From Agrocybe praecox (Eukaryota; Basidiomycota; Agaricomycetes; Agaricales; Agrocybaceae), in the NCBI GenBank assembly GCA_964017145.1, contig OZ024845.1, positions 124,001 through 188,000 of the forward strand: 64,000 nt of DNA, in the 5' to 3' direction. Shown here one piece after another: positions 9,601 through 17,607 of this stretch (positions are counted from its first letter, which is position 1; every line of letters starts with the position of its first letter). Made by a program: the position numbers and the translations under genes. The notes under the pieces were generated by a model. The model worked only from the letters and a program-made list of their open reading frames with translations. It was not told where the DNA came from and ran no database searches.

Positions 9601-11837
9601 AGAGTAATAAGCGGTACGTGATGTCGGGAATAGAATGGAGCTGCTAATGTGACTGCTGGATAATAGTGTTCATCAACTTGAACTCGAATCATGTGAACTT
9701 GAACGTCTGGGACTTCCATGAGAGCCTTGGGTACGTTTCCCATAGCTTTGACTCGAATAAGATCTGAGAAATCTCCTGTAACTTCTTGGTTTGCAATTCC
9801 AAGTATTTCCTTGACGGAAAGATTGACTGGAGCATCAAGAACTTTGTCGATGACTTTCTGCTTGTCCACTTGCTGACTAATGACTGTGCCACGAGGCTGT
9901 GGTGCTGCATGTTTGACTGTCGGTTTCTCTTTGGAATTCTTGGTAACGTCTTCCATGATTTGATCATCATCATATGGATTGAATTCAACAGACTTTTTCC
10001 CAGTGGAGTCGGTGATCGGTGATGCATTTGTTGGTTGCTTGGCAACAGGGACTGGGGCATTGTTCGGTACCGAAGAAGTTCTTTGGTCCGGAATAGAAAC
10101 AACAGTTGGCACGTTCGTGGTTGGGCGAATCAGTTCCTTTCCTTTAGCTTCAGTCCTTTTGCTCTTGACCGCTGCAGGCTCATTGATATTATCCTTCATC
10201 ACTTGTCTTCTTGCTGCTCTTGACTTTCTGGCATCGGTATCACGTTCAGCAGCATAAATCTCCTCGACATCACTGATAAACGCAATATCCTCTTCGTCTT
10301 CATCCTCTTCGTTGCTTGGTTCCACAACATTGACATTATAAACTTCTTCAACTCGAGTAGCATATTGGGAAGAACTTGGCCTCTTCAAGATGGAGGTCGG
10401 GAAGAATCCTACTGCAAGATTGGTCGTTGCGACAGGCGCAGATGGAGGTGGAGTAATTCGTTCGATTGCTTGAACTAGTGTTTCATTCTGATTGCGATAG
10501 ATTGCGGTTCCATTGCTCATCATATAGCGACCAAATGGATCTCTGGTGATAGTTCCTTTGCTGATATATTCTGCTAAAACAGAACACTGATTCATTCCGT
10601 GTCCTTTCTGTCCGCAACCGTAACAGGTCATTTCATTGAAAGAAGGTCATGGTGGCCTCATAGGACGCTGCAGAGACTGCTGTTGTTGGCTCTGAATACT
10701 TGGAGCTGCTGGTTGTGCTGGGGGCATTCCTGGAGGTGGACGTGTAGCTGCCATGAAAGCGGGTGCAACAAGAATGCTGACAAGACTGGGATCAAGCTTG
10801 ACAACTCTGAGGTATGCAACAGCATATTCCGAATCGTTTATGTTGAGTTGGCTCATCTTGCGGATTAATACATCTAGCTCATCATCCTTGAGCGCTTTAT
10901 CTTGCTCCCTTCGAAGTTCTTCAAAGATGGGACGAGATTCAGCTGCTGACATTAGAGGACGTTCTTGTTTGAATTCGTCTTGACGTGTTCGTGTTTGGGG
11001 AAGAAGTGATCCTATCGCTTTCTTCAAGTCTTCCAATTGAAAGAGATCTTCCTTCTCTTCTTTTGGGACAAGCGACGCCAATGGAAGTGCTGCTGGATTA
11101 TCAAATACTCCAACATCAAACCGATCTCTTTTAAAGAGATGTTCAACAGCCGTAACAACTTCAGTGAATGGATATGGAGATGTTGGATCAAGATTACGAT
11201 TGAGAAGGAGCATCTTGGATTCGACCATTGGACGTAAAGATGTATTGATTCCTAACCAGAAATATTGATTGAATTCGTTCTGGGATATCTTGGATTGATT
11301 GAGAAGCCATCCTGCAATTCGAAGATATTGTCGTTGGTATGTCTTGAATTCATCGAGTGTACGAAGAGGCTCATTGGATTGTTGGTGTGCATAAGCACGA
11401 AGTGATGCAAGCGTAAATTTCTGAGACGCACGATCAGCGTCAAAAAGCTTGAGCATATTTGTTCAAAGTGCTGTCCAGTCGCGTTGATAGTATTCTTGCA
11501 TTCCTTCAACGATTTCTTTGGTAGGGCGATTGCAATAGGCGTGCATAAACTTGGTCTTTTCAGCATCAGTGGTGACGTTAAAATGCGTGAAAAGATATTC
11601 GCAATGGTCAAGGAAGGTTTCGACTTCAGACCAATGACCGGTAAACTTGGGGGCTGTTGCGGTTCCTGGGATTGGCATTTCTGCAGAACTACGTTGAACT
11701 GTGGTTATAGTTGCCATTGTAGGCGCTTGAATAGGAACTTGAGGATTGGATGTCTGAGGCTGAGCTGTAGGTGCAGGTACAGTTGCAGATGCAGCTGCTG
11801 GGGGATTGATAGGTGGTGCGGTGGGATTGTTTGGCAT
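6630..11837 (-). pseudogene. gag-pro: Gag-protease polyprotein, interrupted by two in-frame TGA codons
   Basis: A single frame of about 1736 codons starts at ATG 11837. TGA codons at 11465-11463 and 10649-10647 interrupt it without a frame change. Segment 1 (11837-11466) is a Pro/Ala-rich start followed by a retrotransposon-gag-like region. Segment 2 (11462-10650) continues the helical Gag core (..FNQYFWLGINTSL..). Segment 3 starts with CYGCGQKGHGMNQC, a perfect CX2CX4HX4C nucleic-acid-binding knuckle. About 350 residues later comes a retropepsin-like domain with catalytic LDTGATQNICS and flap-side VLLGRPWF. A very long acidic, Ser/Pro-rich C-terminus has no enzyme motif. Both stops are compatible with CGA-to-TGA changes. 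A functional copy elsewhere would give particles and a protease but no polymerase. Stop-codon readthrough in this copy is less likely. Confidence 0.8.
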
Positions 11838-11929
11838 TGAGAATGATAAGTGTGCAGATAATGGAAAATGCGAAGTAGATTATGAAGAGTATGGTTGATG
11901 CGATGATTGTTGAATGATAAAAGGAAAGA

Positions 11930-11955
11930 AGTGTTCCCTCGCGGTGGGCTCCAGT
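11930..11955 (-). other. Candidate primer-binding site
   Basis: Directly inside the 5' LTR, the minus strand reads actggagcccaccgcgaggg. After a 1-2 nt spacer, TGG(A) begins as expected for complementarity to a tRNA 3' CCA end, implying a tRNA ending ..gtgggctCCA. The tRNA species cannot be named from this window. Confidence 0.5.
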
Positions 11956-12412
11956 TGAAAGACGATTTTTCTGTCAGTGATTTATGCTTTGACAATCACA
12001 CAAAACACAACCAACAACAAAATCCAGAGAAAGAGTGGGCTAGACCTAGATAAGACGACTCTTTCCCTGTGAGTTCGGGGGTGGGAATAAAGTTACTTCG
12101 TTCCTAAGAATGGTTTGTTAGTGTAAAGATCGTATAGGTTTAAGGGTTTGTGATGAGCTTTTGTCCTAAACAAAAGTTTGAGATCGAATAAGAGAGTAGA
12201 AATCAAAGTGAACATGTTCCACTTTGAAATCAGAGTGAACGTCGAAAAAGAAGAGAATAATCGAAGCTTGGAACGTTTTCCAAGCTATAGAATTGACTGC
12301 CGAGACTGAAGATTGACTGAATGAATACTGAACTGAAAAATAGCTGGTTGAATCAGTACAATTGTCCTATGAAAGGGGTGTACTTCTTGTCTACTTTACA
12401 GGATCTAACTAG

Positions 12413-12420
12413 CTTTTATA
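12413..12420 (-). promoter_or_regulatory. TATA box of the LTR
   Basis: TATAAAAG on the minus strand, conserved at 3857-3864 in the other LTR. It marks the likely U3/R boundary about 30 nt downstream, which puts the gag ATG some 550 nt from the cap site. Confidence 0.6.
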
Positions 12421-12907
12421 CTACAAATTCTGCAAGGCATGAGTAATCAATGACAAGTAAGGTTGAAACGAATGACAAAGAATAAGGGGTTAAATGAATA
12501 GGCTGACTGAGCAAGTGAGTCAGGAATGACAAAGGAATGGGTTGAAACGATGGAAAAGAAGGAGAAAACTGTCCATCGCTCGATGAAATGACTAAGAAAT
12601 GAATAAGAATGAGTAATAAATAAAAAAGTTGACTAATGCGCAGCAAAGAATGACCAAGCATATCTTCTTGAATGATAAATCAATCATAGTTGACTTGACG
12701 ATTAGTGAAATCGACGGATGGAAGGAATCGAGCTATTTCCAGCTGATGGATTGCTATATTTGGCGGATGTAACCTTAGCATAGCCGCGTTGTTGATGTAT
12801 CAGTTCCCGTGACTCATAGTGACTTGTGGTAGGCATGTGACATCGAATCATGTGTTTGGAATGATGGTTGCACAGCCGCTTGATGGCCTGGGCTTTGCAT
12901 GATGTCA

Positions 12908-13387
12908 TCAAAGCCTTTTGATGGAATAGATAGGATGCGACGGATTTAGATAAGTGGTGAATATGCTGTGCCGTTGTATGATGTAAGCGTAGGCATATCT
13001 TATCTTCTGTGTGATGCTGAGGGACACTTGTGATCGTGGAATAGCAATGTGTGGCCTTGTGAATAATGCTGGTGCCGAACTTCTGGTTGTCGATACTGTG
13101 AAAACTATGATTCCTCGTTCGTAATGCACGATTTCCTCGAGGCGAATGATTTTTGGCATGTCGTCCGGCTGAATTCTGTATGTAAAACTGACGGTGTCTC
13201 CTTCTTGAAAAATATGATCCTCCGTGTAATATGTCGCTAACCAATTTTCGCAATTTTCGCTTGCATCAAAAACTCCGGCAATTTGAATGAATGGATATAT
13301 TGACGCTTTATTGATTTTTCGAGGTCCGGAAGAATTGACGACATCCTTGGACTGCTGAACAAAGGATTGAACAGAAAGGGAAGACAT
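12908..13387 (-). CDS. LTR (U3)-encoded 159-residue ORF
   Basis: ATG at 13387 (MSSLSVQSFVQQ..) opens 159 codons located entirely in U3, upstream of the LTR TATA box. The protein looks globular: Ser-rich start, then aromatic/acidic stretches (CENWLATYYTEDHIFQEGD), then a beta-rich part and a Thr/Ser/Arg-rich tail. No family is recognised. In the other LTR the frame is closed at codon 23 (CGA to TGA), though the rest remains similar. It could be a captured host exon, an accessory protein, or chance openness. An overlapping frame (12702-13253) is also open, which lowers confidence. Confidence 0.4.
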   Translation of the reverse strand: MSSLSVQSFVQQSKDVVNSSGPRKINKASIYPFIQIAGVFDASENCENWLATYYTEDHIFQEGDTVSFTYRIQPDDMPKIIRLEEIVHYERGIIVFTVSTTRSSAPALFTRPHIAIPRSQVSLSITQKIRYAYAYIIQRHSIFTTYLNPSHPIYSIKRL

Positions 13388-13605
13388 TTTTCAGAGTTGA
13401 ACGCGTAAGACGATGAACGTTGAGAGGAAGGAGTGATTTGTCTTGGATCGTGGCGACGGTTTCATGACTTTAGCCTAGACTGAATAGATTTCGGAAGAAT
13501 TGGTGCCTTAATGTTGCGATAGAGCTGTGATGGGAAATTAAAATGGAGAATACAAAAAAGGAAATATTGAAATTTAAAAATAAACGAATGATCTCTTATG
13601 CAATT

Positions 13606-14291
13606 TCAGGTTCGTTCATGTTCAATCAAATATGACGCATGACAACGGTTGTCGGATAAGCGCCCATCTGCCGCAGTGCCAGATGGCGAAAGGAGCGGTG
13701 ACACCGGCGCTTGAGGAAGTGGTGATGACGAAGCCTGCACCACTCGGCGTCGCTTATTGACAGTTGAAGAGGAGCTGGCTAGTGGGGTGAGATCTTCTGG
13801 GTGCTTGCGCTTTTTTGGAGTAGAGTGTGCTTGCAGACCGTCAGCAAAGGTGTCCTGGTCACGAAGGAATTTGAATTCCTTAATTTCGTCTGCCATGTCC
13901 AGAAGATGCTGGATACCATCCGCGGGAACAGTATGTTCGTCTTCCATGAAGACAAACGGCTCATCGCACCCCCGAGTTTTACACTGTGAGGAATTAAATA
14001 GTAAGTATTATACATCCCGAAAGTCCATATAATACACACGATGATGTACCAGCGCCCTGCGTTGCGGCGCTTGCTGAAGCCCAGGGAAAGCATCGGTGGA
14101 TATTGGCGATGCCCTTTGTGTGGTTTTGGGTTGTCTGGCAGCTCCTCTCCTTTGTGCGTATGTCGGTATAGACATGTGAGGATTGCACGAGCGTCTGCCT
14201 TGAGGCGTACAATGGCCTTGGTAGGCGATAGGTCTTGAATCGGGGTATACTGAGCACAGAGTGGACCAAACGGTGCTGGAGGGAGTGACAT
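13606..14291 (-). CDS. Two-exon gene with GRF-like Cys motif, 3' end cut by the LTR
   Basis: Exon 1 (14291-14040, 84 codons) starts MSLPPAPFGPLC. A 56-nt intron (14039-13984, GTGTGT..CACAG, phase 0) is followed by exon 2 from 13983. Across the junction the protein reads NAGRWYII-CKTRGCDEPF, which resembles the second half of a GRF-type zinc ribbon (GRxFyxCxxxxC). The rest is Lys/Arg/Ser-rich with two NLS-like clusters (PKKRKHPED, NKRRR), suggesting a nuclear protein. Coding sequence runs up to 13645 and then enters the LTR, which adds about 13 foreign codons before a stop. The original C-terminus is therefore lost. The sequence beyond the other LTR is a different gene, so the missing part is not in this window. 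Confidence 0.55.
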
Positions 14292-14470
14292 TTTACGGGA
14301 TGTCTATCCTCTGGGAGTTACAAAAGGCTCGATGAAGTAATGAGTTCGATTTTTATAGTTGTTGAGGACTGGTGAAAATACTAAAGGGGGTAATTTACCT
14401 AGGCATACTCTGGCGTACCCGATACTTGTTTAGCTCCGCAGCCTCTACTGTCAAATTTATGCATGAAGCA
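14292..14470. other. Upstream spacer of the GRF-like gene
   Basis: Contains a tataaa-like run on the minus strand (around 14355) suitable as a core promoter for the leftward gene. Nothing else is recognisable before the MITE. Confidence 0.4.
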
Positions 14471-15330
14471 GTGGTAGTTACCAGTTAAGGGTTATGCATC
14501 CCCACCGGCCACTTCCCAAGCCCTCTGGCTGGCCTATTGTGACCTGATGTGACCTATTGTGACTTATTGTGACTATAGTCATGTGTCTGCTATTGATGGC
14601 ATCAAAATCAATGCACATGACTTTTTGCTTGCCTCTATTTACATGTTTGGGCTCCACTCACTTGTTTATATGGCCTCAAATACAAACAAATAATAAATAA
14701 TGATGTCAGCAGGCAGGGGCAGGCATGTTACAAAACAAACAAGGCCTTTAAGTGACATCACATCCAAACAACCCAATAAGGCAAGAGGACTTTGGACTTT
14801 GAGATTTTGTGATAAAGGCCTTTCATGCATGATAGATGGGACTAATACATGCCCAAATAAGATTAAATCTATTTTTAGAACAGATCTATTTTTAGCACAA
14901 AATTTCTATTTTTAAAATATTTTTGTATTGAGTAAGTAATATATTTATTTATAGCTAAGAACTATTTTTAGAACACTTTACATATTTGGTTAGTTCAAGC
15001 CTAAAATGGTATAGTACACATTTTTTGATGATTTTAGAAATTATTTTCAGCTTGCTACGAATATTTTAATCTTTTATTTTGATTTGTATCCGGCTTTCTG
15101 CGGATATTTTGCGTTTTGTGGCTGAACTGTTGATGATTATGTAATAAAAAATATTTACCATAGCTTTTGAATTTTTCTCTACAATTTTGGTTTTTGGTGG
15201 CTGTGTAACAGATCACATGACTTTCACATGACTACGGCCCTCTAGTCACTGTCGGTCACCCTGATACATGACATTGGGCAAGTGGGTAGTGGCCTGTGGG
15301 GATGCATAACCCTTAAGTGGTAACTACCAG
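14471..15330. mobile_element. MITE-like element, about 860 bp, with about 50-bp terminal inverted repeats
   Basis: The left end, tggtagttaccagttaaggg then ttatgcatccccaccggccac (from 14472), is mirrored at the right end (about 15280-15330). The right arm reads tggtagttaccacttaaggg then ttatgcatccccacaggccac on the opposite strand, about 90 percent identical. Weaker inverted similarity continues inwards (gtcatgtg and gtgac-rich blocks near 14550 and 15220). The interior is AT-rich without a credible transposase. A target-site duplication is not clear. It is probably a non-autonomous DNA transposon. Confidence 0.75.
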
Positions 15331-16074
15331 TCATCCATGGATGAGTCTGCCAGTAACTTGTGAGCTCCGTGGATTTTATCATAATGCGCAAAGAAATCTA
15401 TTGACAATCACACAAAGAGGTTGAACAGACAAAAGCTGGCACATGCGTCAAGTACAAGACTCACCTGGCGAGTATCATCTTGGCATTGTAGCAATCACAA
15501 ATCGTTACCCGCATATGTAATTCTGTACGGGTTTTGCTACCCACAGGACCACAAAGACATTTAGAGACATATAGCCAGTTCACTGTTCAGTGAATATCCG
15601 CATAATCATTATTGTTACTTACGGCTACGAGCTATTCATCTACCTAGAAGTATTTTACTGACTACATACCACTATGTACTTTCACGAATTCAATCCTTAT
15701 ACTAGTTACATGGTGGTTGGGAAGAAGAAGCAGAAGTTGTTCGGAGGTTGAATTACGGCAAGTTAAACACGTCAATTGGTTACCCTTGCCCTAAACTCCG
15801 GTTACCCAAAATAGTATGCCCGCACCGGTCCTGACATGGCACCGCTACATATATGTATATTATCATATCTAGCCAAGCGATATTATTATGAGGCGGCGGG
15901 CGTCGGTAACCGCATGTAATCACGGCCAAACGTCACCAAAGGTGGTCGGTGCACTGGAAAATAAGGTTTTCTCAGCGTTGAGCGCAGCTTTCGGGGGGGT
16001 GGGAAGCACAGAATAATCACAAATATATCCTATTTCCTATGTCATGTCTTTGTGTTGTGCTCAATGGGCGCTAA
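15331..16074. other. Intergenic, no gene recognised
   Basis: No open frame of note, no tRNA-like fold and no LTR similarity. It contains several ggttaccc/gggtaacc-like words (15775-15800, 15905) and a GC-rich patch near 15890-16000. It could be the edge of a decayed element. Confidence 0.4.
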
Positions 16075-16320
16075 GGGATGGATTGCAAACGTTGAAACTG
16101 GATGATGTTCTAATTTTAGACGTTTTGGACGCTAATAAAATAAAAATAATCATATCTAATAGACGCTAATAGACACGTCTAGACTGCGTCCCTAAAAATA
16201 AATGTCTTCTCTACATTCGGTTGACAAATATACCGAAAGCCGGAACTTGATGGCGTTATTAATAGTGTAACGTCAGATATTTTTGAACGTCATCCAAAAA
16301 CATATCTTGCAATCCATCCC
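16075..16320. mobile_element. Small MITE-like element, 246 bp
   Basis: gggatggattgcaa at 16075 is repeated exactly in inverted orientation as ttgcaatccatccc ending at 16320. The inverted similarity extends to about 36 bp (..ggatga(t/c)gttc). The interior is AT-rich with agacgctaatag words and no coding capacity. No clear target duplication was found. Confidence 0.65.
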
Positions 16321-16660
16321 GCCCCGCCCTTTGTTGATGGCGCAAAGGGCGCCAAAAATATAATTATATTCATAGACCCTATATTGCCTTTTTTCCCCGC
16401 CCTAAACGATGCCCGACGAGGCGCAGAAGTAAATTGCACAGCGGCGGGCTCTGTTTGCTGCGTTATTTACGTGTGCTTACCCACCGGCAGCACCGGCATC
16501 CACTCGTTACCCCTGCCCTCAACACGGGGTTGCCTAACGACGCACTCGTCTGGTTTCTTCTTCCTCTTTCCTACCACCACGATTGTACTTGACAGTAGAT
16601 ACATACCAAGATATCAATCCTGTACCTTATCATGCGCCTATTGGAACATCCCACACGCCT

Positions 16661-17188
16661 ATGCCTATAGCAGTTACGCCGTCAGGGGAAGCATGGGATC
16701 CTGCTTCCAGAACTCCAGACAGTAGTGCAATTCCATGTACTCCACTGGACGCCGCCTGGGATCCCTCTTCCAGGACACCAGAGTCAAACGCCTCGACGCG
16801 CACATCTATCAGGAGCGAAGTTCTGGGTGCATGGATTAACGAGCCACAGATGGTGGGAATACGTTTCCAGCTCAAGGTTCCAGGACTATCTATTCTCAAG
16901 GTCTACGAATTGAAAGGCATCTCGAACGGCATTGTCAAAGTCAGAGACGGTGTTCACTCAAAGGATTTTGCGATCGACAAAGTCAATATCTGCACACCTA
17001 CTCGTCCGGCAGACATAGTGGTCTCATTTGGTCAAGGAGAATATTTTGGTCAACTCTTTTGTATTAAAATGTTCGACCCACAAAACTGTGTTTTGCGTAA
17101 ATATGGGGTAAAGCATACTACTCGGATCGAAAACCTGTATACCCTTCCTACAGCTATGCTTGCCGTGGTATACCCTCCGACAAAATAG
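16661..17188 (+). CDS. Spt5 C-terminal-like protein (CTR repeats plus a KOW-like segment)
   Basis: The open frame reaches the stop at 17186-17188 and is open upstream to 16583. The first in-frame ATG lies near 16661, and an upstream exon is possible. The N-terminal part carries two AWDP(A/S)SRTP repeats, which match the TPAWxPSSRTP-type nonamers of the Spt5 C-terminal region. A compact domain of about 110 residues follows, with a GxxxGIVKVRDG-type turn that looks like a KOW/Spt5 RNA-polymerase-binding fold. The NGN domain and main KOW series of true Spt5 (over 1000 residues) are absent, so this is a stand-alone derivative or a fragment. It sits about 420 bp upstream of the KDZ transposase and may be a passenger of that transposon. 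Spt5 relation: moderately sure. Function: unknown. Confidence 0.55.
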   Translation: MPIAVTPSGEAWDPASRTPDSSAIPCTPLDAAWDPSSRTPESNASTRTSIRSEVLGAWINEPQMVGIRFQLKVPGLSILKVYELKGISNGIVKVRDGVHSKDFAIDKVNICTPTRPADIVVSFGQGEYFGQLFCIKMFDPQNCVLRKYGVKHTTRIENLYTLPTAMLAVVYPPTK

Positions 17189-17607
17189 GTGGAACTTTTT
17201 TGTACATTACTTTTTTGTTTTTTGTTTTTTGATAACACGTGGCAATCGGCCTTGAGAATAATCGCCACTAAGTTAATTATAGAGTTCATCGGGACGTCCG
17301 GCGTGCAAGGAGATAAACATATTCCGGCATGCGGTGTGTAAAGCACCCGATTGTTTCCTGTCTAATTATAGGACTGGTGCACGACATCGAAAGAGAAACA
17401 AAGAAGTGGAAAGCTCTCTGTGTCCCTCATTTTTTGCGACCCTGCCGAACACGTTGGTCTGTCATGGTATGTTTTTATTGTCGACCCTGCCAAGAGAGGA
17501 AAGCTAACAATCACTGTGAACAGACACAGTAGTATACGCGCCGGGCATTTGCCTGGGTATGCCACTCTATCCTTCCCCACTCCCCCTAACTTCACTAACA
17601 ACTGCCT
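17189..17607. other. Spacer between the Spt5-like gene and the KDZ gene
   Basis: A T-rich run right after the stop (17199-17235) may serve in 3' end formation. Nothing else is recognised. Upstream exons of the KDZ gene could lie here. Confidence 0.35.

Larger units (their letters stand above)
3400..13644 (-). mobile_element. Complete LTR retroelement with Gag-protease but no visible pol (non-autonomous)
   Basis: Two 1689-bp LTRs (3400-5088 and 11956-13644), both TG..CA when read on the minus strand, enclose about 6.9 kb. Reading leftwards from the right LTR there is a candidate primer-binding site, Gag, a CCHC zinc knuckle and a retropepsin-like domain, all in one frame (11837-6630), then two accessory frames (6646-5732 and 5618-5280). 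No reverse transcriptase (no YxDD), RNase H or integrase motif is visible in any frame, so the element would need enzymes in trans. The LTRs differ at scattered sites, so the insertion is not brand new. The 5 bp on each side (AGTGC left, ACGGT right) do not match, which suggests ectopic recombination rather than a clean insertion. Confidence 0.85.
11956..13644 (-). repeat. 5' LTR of the Gag-protease element
   Basis: 1689 bp, TG..CA on the minus strand, closely similar to 3400-5088. It holds a TATAAAAG box (minus, 12413-12420), the same three R/U5 palindromes, and an uninterrupted 159-codon frame in U3 (12908-13387). Its outer end at 13644 falls inside the coding part of the GRF-like gene to its right. 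Confidence 0.92.

Noticed and set aside
6630..11837. Reverse transcriptase in the LTR element
   Set aside because: No YxDD, no RNase H catalytic set and no integrase HHCC/DDE motif were found in the long frame or in the accessory frames.
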